Source of the DNA: Antitrichia curtipendula | Taxonomy: Eukaryota > Streptophyta > Bryopsida > Hypnales > Leucodontaceae | DNA length: 64,000 nt | Assembly: GCA_951230915.1 (NCBI GenBank) | Contig: OX579635.1 | Location: forward strand, 13,454,001 to 13,518,000 | Direction: 5' to 3' | Shown: positions 31,844 through 42,713 of the stretch, one piece after another | Numbering within the stretch: position 1 is the first letter of the stretch | How the letters are laid out: the number at the start of each line of letters is the position of its first letter | Notes under the pieces: generated by a model | Database searches by the model: none | The model's input: the letters and a program-made list of their open reading frames with translations, nothing else | What the model was told of the DNA's origin: nothing | Program-made: the position numbers and the translations under genes

Positions 31844-32356
31844 AGGTAAACCAGCCTATGACAGGCCAACTGTCTAATGCAGACATCTACATAACCCCCC
31901 CATTACAGTCCATTTCAGATTTTTGCTTCTACAATTTAGTTAGGTTGGTTAGTGGCCCACATTAGTGCATTAGGTGATTGTGATAGAATTAGTAATGACT
32001 GTCATAGGACACTTATACATTGTGAGTGTAAACTCATCATAAAGAGTTTTCTTTTTATTCCTTTGTGTAATGGCCACATTAAAAATTCTTGTGGTTGTGT
32101 TAGGAAATCTGAAGACGGCATTAGGTGGTAAGATGACCACCATGAAGACATATTTTGTTGATTTCAGATAGTCTACAGACTGTTTTGGAAAAATACTTAA
32201 AAAATTCATAACAAATTCCTACTTTGTCCAAAAACTAAAATTTTAACTGCTTCTTTCATTTCTCAAAGTTGTCTCTGCTAGAAAAAAATCTGATTTTATT
32301 TTGCTAATGGCAACATACCAAATCAGTCATTCTGCCTATCATAGGCTGGTTTACCT
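31844..32356. mobile_element. AGGTAAACCAGC-type MITE, copy 2 (513 bp), TA-flanked
   Basis: The termini AGGTAAACCAGCCTATGACA and ATCATAGGCTGGTTTACCT form a near-perfect inverted pair with TA outside both. The interior is a diverged relative of the copies at 30,920 and 44,549. Confidence 0.82.
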
Positions 32357-32429
32357 TATATAACCATGGGTTGCAATGCTGCAATTATGTGTACAAGGAA
32401 AGCATGCAATCCATGCAGAAAACTTACTA

Positions 32430-32569
32430 AGGTGAAGACACCCTAAACCGTCCATGTACCCCAATTCCATCACGATGTACCCAGGGTCTACATTTTCACA
32501 GTAAGAATGTACTCTGTTGGTACATGGTGACGGAATTGGATGCACGGACGGGAATGGGTGTTTCCACCT
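32430..32569. mobile_element. 140-bp fold-back MITE, TA-flanked
   Basis: Most of the element is one stem: AGGTGAAGACACCCTAAACC and the block CCAATTCC(A/G)TCAC at the left pair with their complements at the right, which ends GGGTGTTTCCACCT. TA lies directly outside both ends (32,428-32,429 and 32,570-32,571). Confidence 0.82.
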
Positions 32570-32571
32570 TA

Positions 32572-33628
32572 CAGGCAAAAAACAATTTTCAATATTGCAT
32601 AGCTCGGGATGGCCACCGTGGAAATCATCCTTTTGTATACCGTGTGAATCATGTGCTTAGAGCCCCCAAGATCACTCACTAATTTTGGAGGTCAAACTAT
32701 TGTGCAAGACCTCTCCATTTGCACATAAAGTTCCAAGGATGAACATTTGTACTTTTGTCTTACATAGAAGGGTTTTCTTTCATCCATTGGACACTTAGTG
32801 TCCGCAACAATGTTATAGGGCTAGTTTAGATTTTATCCGTTTCATGTAATTACAACTGTTAAGGAATCCCTATTTTTGAATGTAATTTGCAAACTTCATG
32901 TTTTATGAAGACTACGGTAGGCCTACACCAAATTTTGACCCCTTTCTAAAACCAACTCCTACAAATTATTGCCTACAATTTATTACTTCTATTCATGATT
33001 GAGACCCTAAACCGCATTAAATGATTTTTAGGGCCAAATTAAAACAACAAGTTCTCAGGAGTTCTCGGAGAACAAAAAACAATGGAAACTTCGCAAAATC
33101 ATCCATCAAACATGGCCGTGACCATGCCACATTAGATAATATTATTTTATTCAAAATTTTAAAAATACATTGTCTTTTAAATAATTTAATTTAAAAAATT
33201 AAATACTGTGACTAATTTACAGCTTGGAGTATAGGCCTAGAACGGTCCTCCCTTGGCCTCAAAACTCATCTAATGCCTTTGGAGATGCCTGTTTTTAGCA
33301 CTTTGAAATTTTATAGTTCATTCATATACTAGTGTCCAAAAAATGCATAAGAAGGGAATCTAGAATACTCAATTGACTTCAAACAAGTTTCAATCAAAAA
33401 AATTAGGCAATTCAATAGCAATAACAATGCTCTATGATTGCTTAATATTCCCAACCATTGGGGTTTACTTATCTGGACTAGAAGTTCAATATAATCTCAA
33501 TGTTCTACCAATACATGAAGATTGAAAATTCCTCAGCTTTCTGATTTATTTACAGAAGTTTAAATGATTATTTCCTTTCATATATGTATACCTCTAAAAC
33601 TCTACTATAATACACGTATTATGTCATA
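32572..33628. other. intergenic, no gene seen
   Basis: AT-rich, with a diverged dispersed-repeat block at about 33,060-33,370. Its right part ('cctgtttttagcactttgaaa') recurs near 40,615 and its left part resembles, inverted, 4,100-4,440. Confidence 0.4.
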
Positions 33629-34028
33629 TGGTAGAACCACCCATTCACAACCAAGGATACATATCCAAGCAAAGGCTAAAACAAATTTCCAACCAAAGTT
33701 TGGAGTGTTTTTTTTCTCATTTTTAAGGTTGGGACTAATAAGGTTATGACACATTTTTCAAGGAAGTAAGCAAGAAAGTAGGAAGTAGTGAGCATGAAAG
33801 TAATTCTTGCATGATAAAAATGGAAAGGTTCTATACATTGGGTGTGGTTTGAGGCCAACTTTGGGCTTTTAAAATTCTTATTAATTTCAATTCAAGGCAT
33901 AAAATTACCCAAAAATTTGCAATCCCCATGATTTCTATCTTCCTACAAGCCATAAATTCATGCTGCCTTACATTGCTTCAGAACATGCACGGAATCCCTT
34001 AAATGGTCGAGTAAGGGTGGTTCTACCA
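33629..34028. mobile_element. TGGTAGAACCACCC-type MITE (400 bp), TA-flanked, uninterrupted copy
   Basis: Left end TGGTAGAACCACCCATTC, right end GGGTGGTTCTACCA, TA outside both ends. It is an intact sister of the 37,329-38,490 copy and shows what that copy looked like before two insertions. Confidence 0.87.
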
Positions 34029-34133
34029 TAAATCATAACTTTCTTGTTTGGAATTTGGGGAATTCATTTATAATGTCAATGCATGACAGTTTTGCGGTCG
34101 TGTCTTGTTTCGATTGGATAAGCTGAGGCAGAT

Positions 34134-35024
34134 TAATCCCTAAAGGTCATAGATTGTGTTTTCACCAAAATTGCTCCAAAACTGCCATTTCTAATGTAAG
34201 TACCAAATTTTTGGAAAAAAACATTTTGGAAAAATGTAACCATAGGATCTTGTAGTACACTAGTTGGAAAAGTTGTGGAAATTTTTTCAAGAATTTCCAC
34301 CTTGTGGATTGCAAAATAATAGGGTTTGAATTGACAAAAATCCTTTTTTTGTCCCTGCAAAAATTTGGGCAGCTGCATTTCACAAGGTCACATTTGTAAG
34401 AAAAAATGTCCCAAATGGTGGTTACTCTTTGGATTAATTCTTTAAAGAAAGTTGTCTACATGCTTGAAAAATTTCAGATCATTTGGAATTGTAACACATA
34501 TAGGAAAAAAATAGTAAGTAGAAAGCGGTAGAGAACAATTCAAAACACTATATTGTTAAGAATTTAGATATGGTATTGAAAAATGCCAATCCCGACGGTT
34601 GTAATGTTGTCATGAATGTTGTAATAAATAGTTTACACCCAATGTTTTTATTTTTTTCAAAAAATATTGAAAATTGAGTTAAATAAAAGACTTCAAAGTT
34701 TATTTTATAGTAGAGATTCCATAACTACCCTCAAACTAAGACTCCTCATAACTTTTGACTCATTGATCAAAATAGAATGATTCAAAGCTTCCCGCGTATA
34801 TATATTTTTGAGCTACCTAGGCTGCCCGCCGACCAATGAAAATCACATATCATGCAATAACTTTTGATCCTTGTAGTCAAAAGTTATGAAAATTGTTGGG
34901 CCTTAAAGCTACTTCTTGGGCACATCTTGTGTGAAAATTTCAAAGAAAAAAAAAATTCCGTCTGTAGTAAGCTTCCTAAAATTGCTTTGTTGTCAAAAAA
35001 CAGTGTTTGGTCCTTTAGGGGTTA
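34134..35024. mobile_element. TAACCCCTAAAGG-ended element (891 bp) with AGAT flanks
   Basis: Left end TAATCCCTAAAGGTCA, right end TCCTTTAGGGGTTA. The four bases AGAT lie directly outside both ends (34,130-34,133 and 35,025-35,028), a candidate 4-bp target duplication. There is no coding content; the minus-strand open frames at 34,133-34,383 are not recognisable. Confidence 0.6.
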
Positions 35025-35041
35025 AGATTGATAATGCTCAC

Positions 35042-35169
35042 CAGGGCTTTTTTTTGGACTTGTGTCCCCCCTGCTGGCTTCACTGGAGAGGTTAGTTTTT
35101 GGAGGGACGAAGCCAGAGAGGTCAGTTTTCTGATAGTCTGGCGAAATTTCGCCCAAAAAAAAAGCCCTG
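35042..35169. mobile_element. 128-bp hAT-type MITE with perfect 8-bp target duplication
   Basis: The inverted ends CAGGGCTTTTTTTTGGAC and GCCCAAAAAAAAAGCCCTG have the CAGGG start typical of hAT elements. The 8 bp ATGCTCAC stand directly outside both ends (35,034-35,041 and 35,170-35,177) without mismatch, the exact length made by hAT transposases. The interior is GC-richer than its surroundings. The perfect duplication suggests a young insertion. Confidence 0.93.
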
Positions 35170-35668
35170 ATGCTCACTACTTGCCTTATGCAAATTTTCA
35201 GCAGGAGAGATATGAAGTAGAAATTTCATTGGTCTAGTAGTGAGAGAAATCTGAGTGAAATCTCTCCTACTACCAACAGGAATTAACTTAGTGCTTGCGG
35301 ATCCACCTAACATAATCGAAATGCACGAGACTAACTTTTGCAATTGTGGCATGTATTAATTGGTTAACTCTTGTGCGTCACAGGAAGAACAACGTAAGCA
35401 AGGAGATTTTTTTTTGTTGGATTTAGAAAACCCGGAATAATTTGAGAAGTACTCGGTTGCTAAAGTTTTCACAGTTCAGATTTGAAGCCAACTTACTAAG
35501 GAGTACAAATCTGCAATTCATAAGAGAACCCACCATGCAAATTTCAAGATTATAACATTTGATGAACATGGTATTTCACAAATCTTTGTTTCTCAGTGTC
35601 CAAAAAAACATCCCCTCTAACGCACAGAGGTTAAGCAATTGAAGAAGTCAAATGGTTCAACTCTCCTA

Positions 35669-35994
35669 AGGTAACAAGTCCAGAAATCGCCCACTTAAGA
35701 GCTAAAACAGAATTTTGGGAAGGCGAAACATCTTGAAATATTTTTCAGTAAAGTTTCCTTGAAAGAGAAGTGGATTTGGCATCTAGGCTGAGTCGTTTCA
35801 TATTTTTTGGAGCTTTTTTGAAATTAATTATGAAATTTTGAAGTTGAACTGACATAGGGCTCCAAAATCGTCCACCCCTAAAATGTACATTGTTTGTACA
35901 TTAGTGAAGGCTATGAAAAATATCATGTACAAATTGTGTACATTTTACAAGTGGGCGGTTCTTAATGCCCGAACTATTCTCGAGCCTTCTACCT
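35669..35994. mobile_element. AGGTAA-type MITE, copy d (326 bp), TA-flanked
   Basis: Termini AGGTAACAAGTCCAG and GAGCCTTCTACCT, TA at 35,667-35,668 and 35,995-35,996. Near-complement of the copy at 37,386-37,712 and related to the 8-kb cluster. It includes the family's TGTACA-rich internal segment. Confidence 0.85.
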
Positions 35995-35999
35995 TATTG

Positions 36000-37328
36000 A
36001 CATTGACATTGACATTAACATTATGTTCAGTAATTGCAAAGTAGGCCAAGTCATCAAGAATAATCGCCGGTCAGTACCAACCTCGCCACCCCGCGCAGCT
36101 CCGTAGGTCCCTTGTCCATGTTGCAATTACCCTAGTCCAGACACGTTGATTTTTTCCATGTTTGTAAGCTGTTCCAAGCTTGCACCACCTGAAAGAAGAC
36201 TGACTCTGTGTTTGGTACAAGCTTGGAACAGCTTGCAAGACGCAAGATCCAAGCCAATACCTAAAGTTACCGCTGTAAGGTAAGCTTCTCTTTGCTGCAC
36301 AGTGCTGGGTCCTTGGTCTCCCAAATGACTGCGCCCATTCAGGACCTCCAGAAGAATGACAATATACAAAATGCATGGGCCTTACATGGAATCTGTAACC
36401 TAAACAAAAAAAACTTACAGACAGACATCCAAGTTAACTTACACACACAATGTACAATGTATCAAAAAGATGCAAACGTCTGTTTTCTCCCCCCTTCCTT
36501 CTCCGGAAAAATTGAGAGCCATTGATTTCTTTCGAGAAAAAAAAATTCCCCCATTCTCTGATGTTTTTGATCTTCAAAAAAACATCCACCGTTGATTGAA
36601 AACAATCTTGGTCGTCGGATACATATACGGATACAGATTGCGGATATGGAAACAAAATACAAAATATGTATATAGGCTGAAGATACATAATACAGGCTAT
36701 AGATATGGATAAAGAAATGTACAAATGGGGGCAAATAACCCATATTGAATGGTGGAAAAATTGCCTACCACAAATACAACAGGGGGTGGGTGGGATGATT
36801 GATTGGGTGATTGGATGTCCAGATGGTGGGTGACTGGGTGGGTGGGTGATTAGGAGACAATATGTATCCCTTTTGGAAAAGTTAACGACGAATGGGGTGT
36901 TACCACATGGATCCCCTTTGAAAATCCACAGCATTTTGGTTGGAAATTGACATTTCTTCACAATGTATTCAAAAGATCTCTGGACTTTACAGGACTCCAT
37001 CACCTTGCTTGCAATTGTGACCTTTTTCAGGGACGCAAAAACATGAGAAAAATGGGAACATGGCTTCAGTTGAATGAATGATTCTTCAGCCAGTCTGTCT
37101 GTCTGTCTGTCCAGGCAGCTGATCCGAGTGAGTGTCTGAGTGGAAAGAATTAAAAGGAACGAAGTTATTAAGTTGGAGTGTCCGAAAAGGTTCAATCTCA
37201 AAAGCCTTGGCACCACAAATTTGGGTACACTGACTGAGCGGTGATGACAGTTACTTTCGGGACCTCCACCCGCACTGGCCCTTGTGCGCACCGTACATCT
37301 TATGCTAGCTAGCCTTTTGAACCCCGTA
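36000..37328. other. mixed intergenic segment with hairpin and simple repeats
   Basis: 36,060-36,320 has higher GC than its surroundings and holds a strong hairpin (listed separately). A 285-codon minus-strand open frame at 36,434-37,291 overlaps TGGG-type repeats (36,780-36,860) and shows no recognisable domain, so I do not call it a gene. Confidence 0.45.
36164..36236. ncRNA. candidate small-RNA hairpin
   Basis: GTAAGCTGTTCCAAGCTTG (36,164-36,182) is complementary at 18 of 19 positions to CAAGCTTGGAACAGCTTGC (36,218-36,236), separated by a 35-nt loop, with looser pairing extending outward. The size and quality fit a plant miRNA stem, but the arms match no miRNA family I recall and there are no expression data. 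Either strand could be the precursor. Confidence 0.3.
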
Positions 37329-37385
37329 TGGTAGAACCACCCATTACCAACCAGAGATCCATTCCCAGCCTGTAGGATGCATCTA

Positions 37386-37712
37386 AGGTAGAAGGCTTGA
37401 GAATAGTTTGGGCATTAAGAACCGCCCACCTGTAAAATGTACACAATTTGTACATGCTGTTTTTTTATAGCCTTCACTGATGTACAAACAGTATACATTT
37501 CAAGGGTGGACGATTTTGGAGCCCTATGCTAGTTCAACTTCAAATTTTCATTACCAATTTCGAAAAGCTCCAAAAAATATGAAAAGACTTAGGTTAGATG
37601 CCAAATCCACTTCTCTTCCAAGGAAAATTTACTGAAAAATATTTCAAGAAGTTTCACCTTCCCAAAATTCAATTTCAGCTCTTAGGTGGGCAATTTTCTA
37701 GACCTGTTACCG
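37386..37712. mobile_element. AGGTAG-type MITE, copy e (327 bp), nested
   Basis: Ends AGGTAGAAGGCTTGAG and GACCTGTTACCG, TA outside both. It lies inside the element 37,329-38,490 and is the complement of copy d at 35,669. Confidence 0.87.
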
Positions 37713-37832
37713 TATTTGGAACCTAAATTTCCAAGCAAAGCTTGAAACGCTTTTTTTCCTCTCCTTTTCAAGGTTGGGACTAATAAGGTCATGACACGTG
37801 TCCTGAAGTAGTGAGCAAGAAAGTAGGAAGTA

Positions 37833-38242
37833 AGGTAGGAGGCTTTGAAATGGAAGGGGCATCAAGAACGGACCCTATAAATGGTTGTAAAATGGATGTG
37901 AGTTGGTTCTGAAATTGACATGTATAGTCATTGAATGAATCAAGAAAAAAAGCATTATCAATTGCAAGGGCCAATCATTTGCTTTGCTTTCCCCATCTTT
38001 CTTCAGAATTGCAAGTGACCCATTTATAGAAGACCTAGGGTCAAAAATAGGGACCTATGACCCAACTCGTTTGAAAATTCATAAGTAATTAAAAAATGCT
38101 TGGAAAAATACGAAACCACTTGGGTTAGATTCCTCATCTATTTTCCTTTGTTTGAAAAATGAGCTAAAGTTATTCCCATCCAATGAAATACACAAAAAAG
38201 GCAGACCAACCTTTAAATGTGCCATTTCTGAGCCTCCTACCT
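37833..38242. mobile_element. AGGTAGGAGGC-type MITE, copy f (about 410 bp), nested
   Basis: Ends AGGTAGGAGGCTTTGAAATG and TTTCTGAGCCTCCTACCT. It lies inside the element 37,329-38,490, at a point where the sister copy at 33,629 reads 'gtaggaagtagtgagc' without a break. The interior is only partly alignable with copies a-e ('acttgggttagatt', 'ctattttcc'). Confidence 0.8.
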
Positions 38243-38490
38243 AAGTGAGCGGGAAAGTAGTTCTTGAATGATTGAAATTGAAAGACTCTATAACGTCATG
38301 TATGCGTTGAGGCCAACTTTTTGGCTTTTAAAATTCATAGTAATTTCAATTCAAGGCATAAAATTACTCCCAAAAATTGCAATCCCCATGATTTCTATTT
38401 TCCTACATGAAAACAATTTTCACGGTGCCTTACACTACTCCAGAACATGCACAGGATCGCTTAAGTAGTCGACTATGCATGGTTCTACTA

Positions 38491-41138
38491 TAAACGTCCA
38501 AAGTCTTCTTCATAATTCATGATTTGAGAAAAATCATCATAAAGCATTTTCTGGAAGAATATTTTGGAATTCATATACAAATGAAAGTTGTAGATTTTGA
38601 GTTGTAGATTCCGTCCGTATGGTTAGATTCACCAGAGCTAACACCAATATTTTTCTGTAAATTTTGAAAGGAAAATTTTAGAACTCCTTCTACATTTGAT
38701 TACAAACAAAATATTATCATTTTTTTAGTGCAATTTGTTGGAATGGATTTGAAATGGGGTTCTCTTCACATGGTGATTTTTTGAATTCTTTTTGTTCTTT
38801 ATATCTATGACCTCATTTTTACAAATCTAGTTTTGAACTACAGTCAATGCAATTTGGGCTTGGTCAACCACTTGACATATTGCCGCATTTGTAATTTTAG
38901 AAAAATAATGTATTCAAGTAACACCAAATTCAACCATTAGATAGGAGAACAATTTGACAAAGTATCTTCACAAATTAAGATGACTTTCATCCAAGTAGTA
39001 ACAAGGATGAAACTTAAGTTTCAATCTGTTAGTCGTCCAAAAATTGAGTGTTGGAGCACTTTAGGGTTAACTTCCATAGTATAGAGCCCAGAGATTTTAC
39101 TTAGTGTATCTATAACAAAGCACATGTGTTCAAGTGATTCTTTGTCTCCCTATTTACTTTTTAATAAACTATAATTTTGAACTTTGTTTAATAATGACTA
39201 TATGTTTCTATTGCCAAAAAATCCCAACTCAAATAGCATATGAAATGATTTCTTGAATAGGTTGAAAAATGAATTGAAACAGCATATTTTTCAACTCAAA
39301 AATTTATAGAGAATGCATTAATTTTAGATTTTAGATGATCATTGCATTGTTATTCAAGAAAAATGAACTTTCAAAAGAGAGTTATTTTTAGCAATTTTTT
39401 GTTCATTTTTTAGACAATTTAAAAATAAATATAATATAGGGGTGTGAAAGTTATTTTCAGCTCTATAGTGTATATTCTTACATCAAAAATTTGTAACTAA
39501 TTATAATTAAAAAAATAAAAATATCAATAATTCAAGACATAAACTTTCAAAGTAGAAAAATCTACTCATAGTTTTTTCTTTTCCTTTTATTTAAGTTTTA
39601 GGACATATATAGGGGGTCTAAAATCTTAACATACATAGTTTCTAATGGACACTCTAAGTGAACTCCCTGGGATATAAAGGTAACCAAGTAAACAGACGCA
39701 TTATAAGTCTATACTACAGTCCAATTTGGAGCTTTACTTTTGGATCCAATTTTATTTTTTGCATTTGAATATAGTTTTTATTGCACATAGTGTGTAATTG
39801 GGGATGACATGGTTTGGAATTGGCCAAGGATGATAGGATTGGAATTGGAATTGGGTTGGGAAATCACCATTTAATGAATGATCCAATGAACTTACCATAT
39901 TATAGCAACTTCTGCACATGGTAAAAGGTTCATCCATTATTTCATTGTACCCATGCCGAGGTACTTTTGTATTTCCATTAGAACCATACATGTAGCAAAG
40001 GAAAAGAGCCCAAACATTAGAATTTGGACAAAAGGGCAAGAATACGATTCCTCCTTTAGGGCCCCTAATGGTAAGCTATATATGTTTTTTTTTACTTTGA
40101 CAACCTAGTATAATGTATCATTTTTTCCCCTTCCAAAAAGGATTTCACCCAAATACAATCATGAGAAATAACCCCAGATTTGCCCTTCTTTTATAAAAAA
40201 ATTGTGAATCCAATAGCCAATAGTATCTACGTGCAGTGACCAAACAATCCACAATGGGCTTTCTACCTTATTTTACTAGGCATTACGTAGTAAGTTATGT
40301 TGCTTGTAGTTTCACTTTGCAAAGTCATGTCACAACAACAATGCCAATTTCATCTCTAATATCCAGCAACTAATTTTTTCGCTCACATGTGGCTCGCTAC
40401 ACAGCCATGCTAATTGTCCACAATGGTTTTTGCACACAAGTAAGTACGTTATGAGTCCCAAATTATAGTACATGAGGGTCAGATCGGCAAGGAACCAAAG
40501 TGTTGTAAAATAACTACATCTAAAATGGCATGCTACCTAAAATCGCAACACTGGATATTCTTGCCTAAAATGTACTCCCACTATTCATGAGAGTCTGTGA
40601 TCGCTTATAGGAACACCTATTTTTAGCACTTTGAAAATTCATAGTTTATTCATAGGGTATCCAAAAAATGCTTTCTAAGAGAATCTAAAATCTCCTTTTC
40701 ACTACCAACACGACCCCACAAAATAAATTCCAATTTAATAATGGGAACCATGTTGAATTGCTTAATTGTGTGATTTTAGGTGTAGGTATCTTAATTGAGT
40801 TTCCAACGTGTTCCAATTTCTTAAATGAAAATCATGTTAGTAATTGGGTCCGAGATGATCCTAAACTACCGGATGATGGTGGAAGATACCCAAACCAAAT
40901 GGAGTGGTTGGAGGTTTGTTATCTGGCGATGACAAGTGGTTTAACCAACATGAAATCAACCTCTCTACCTGACGGAAACCCTCGCAGTGTGTTCTTCAAC
41001 ACACTTGTGTCAAAAAGTAAAGTAAAAAATATTAGTAATTGGTACGTTTGCCTAGCTTCAGAATGCCAAAACCTAATTACTCAGAGCTTTTTGCAGGTTT
41101 CTTAATTGGAATGCTAGTATTAATAGGTTCTCCTTCTA
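38491..41138. other. intergenic, no gene seen
   Basis: AT-rich. A TTTAGGGTTAAC string near 39,060 looks like a single end of the TTAACCCC-type family, with no partner found. The segment near 40,600-40,700 resembles 33,290-33,370. The open frame at 40,758-41,105 has no recognisable domain. Confidence 0.4.
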
Positions 41139-41298
41139 AGGTAACTCTGCTTATGATAGGCAGAATTTTGGACCAACCTAATGCAGGCCAAAAACTTCAT
41201 GAGCAGCACATTTCACAAGACGCATGTACTGCTGCTCATGAAGTTCTGGGCCTGCATTGGGCTGGTCCAAAATTGGCCTGTTGTAGGCAGAGTTACCT
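41139..41298. mobile_element. 160-bp fold-back element with long near-perfect stem
   Basis: The stem pairs AGGTAACTCTGC, then TTTTGGACCA, AATGCAGGCC and ACTTCATGAGCAGC on the left with their complements on the right, leaving a loop of only about 25 nt near 41,217. TA precedes the left end; the right flank is CA. The ends match the AGGTA family, so it is probably a MITE, but it also has the shape of a miRNA precursor. Confidence 0.8.
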
Positions 41299-41976
41299 CA
41301 TAGAGAATGCCAGACAGTGGATTGTACCTGATTCCAAGCTGCCTTTTTTCAGTGGATTTCTTAAAAGGAATGTTTGTACTAATTAAAATATAGGCACGTT
41401 TTCCGCCTTACCTTCTCTTAGCTAGAGAATGCCAGAACTTACCCAATAATTCCAATTCCAGTGCAGATATGATTGCCAGCTCCCACTTCACGCAACAACG
41501 GATTATCTGTCCAATGGAGTGGGGATTGAGACCATTGCACATCATCTATGTGTACGTCCCTTCCAGTTCACCCCCCTGTTTCCGCAGTTACAACCCTCAT
41601 CTCACCATGATGTTGCATGCACAAAAACCGTTCAAAAAAGATAGGCACGATTGCAGTGAGAGCGGACAATTATTTCCTTGTTTTTATGAAGAAAAAAAGA
41701 AAAGTTGGGAGACACCTGCAGCAGTACTTGGGAGTGAGAGATCTGGCGAGGGTACTTGTTGGCTGGTTTTAGATTTTCTGTAAGTTTATACTTTGGAAAG
41801 ACAGGGATCAGGTGCTTCACAGGAGGGGAAGCAAACGATTCTTTGCTTCAAAACTCAATCAAACAGGAGGGTCGTATTTTTTGCATTCGTAAGGCCCGGC
41901 GGGTGGGTGTGTCATAACCCTCTTCAAATGAGACAAGGAGAGCAATGGGGGAGGGAGAGCAATGGAGGTTGATTTA

Positions 41977-42254
41977 AGGTAGGTACACCAAAAACTGCCA
42001 CTTTTTGCTACTGAGCCTGGCTACTATTGTTAGACTGGTCAAATTTTCATATGTTCTTGTAGGCAAGTGAAAGGAGGTTCCAACGCACCAGAGAACATGG
42101 CATTTGGATACTGTATGCAAAAGTTATTAAGGAACAAAGTTCGGTTCTAAAAAGCTTGGTTTCTTCCACAGAGGTACAGAACTGGATTTGGGGGGATGTA
42201 CACTTAGTATAGATGACGGTTTAAGGTCAGTGGCACATTTGGGGGTACCTACCT
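41977..42254. mobile_element. AGGTAGGTAC-type MITE (278 bp), TA-flanked
   Basis: Ends AGGTAGGTACACCAAA and TTTGGGGGTACCTACCT, TA at 41,975-41,976 and 42,255-42,256. The left half is shared, inverted, with about 31,440-31,650. Confidence 0.82.
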
Positions 42255-42259
42255 TAGTG

Positions 42260-42713
42260 GCCATGATCAATGTCAGTCTTGGATGATGGCGATGGAGTGA
42301 TTGGTGACTGCAAACAGGAACATCCACCTGTTGAGTATAAATTCATCACAGGAAGTGATTTTTTTTGTAGGCCTTTCATGTTGTGGCCATGTCAGAAAAT
42401 ATTGTGATTGCAATTGAGGTGACTAAAATGACCATTATGGGGTACCTTTTCAGTTGGTTTGAGGGTAGTCCTAAAAACTTGGTTTTTATTTCCTTCCCAA
42501 TTGGACATTACACTTCAAAAACTCATACTGCTCTGACTCCCCATTTCTCACATTTGTCTTTATGTAACAAAAAAAGACTTTAAAATTTTCAAATACTTCT
42601 AACAAGGCAAACCAGTGACTAAAAGTCTGTCATGGGACGATGCTAAGACTGGAATGGGTCATTCCCTAGCCTACTGTCATGGGCTTTTTGCCTGTCATGG
42701 GCTGGTTTCCCCT
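42260..42713. mobile_element. diverged AGGTAAACCAGC-type MITE copy
   Basis: The interior matches the copies at 30,920 and 44,549 ('tttcatgttgtggccatgtcagaaaatattgtgattgc', 'cacttcaaaaactcat'), and the right part ends GGCTGGTTTCCCCTT, a worn version of the family terminus. The left border is unclear and abuts the preceding MITE. Confidence 0.5.

Larger units (their letters stand above)
37329..38490. mobile_element. TGGTAGAACCACCC-type MITE interrupted by two later MITEs
   Basis: Outer ends TGGTAGAACCACCCATTACC and GCATGGTTCTACTA, TA-flanked. The host sequence occurs in three pieces (37,329-37,385; 37,713-37,832; 38,242-38,490) that line up in order with the uninterrupted copy at 33,629-34,028. 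Confidence 0.85.

Noticed and set aside
36434..37291. 285-codon minus-strand open frame
   Set aside because: It crosses TGGG-type simple repeats and AT-rich sequence, has no recognisable domain, splice partner or codon bias, and long chance frames are expected here.
40758..41386. Two 115-codon frames
   Set aside because: No domain recognised, and the second runs through the 41,139-41,298 fold-back.
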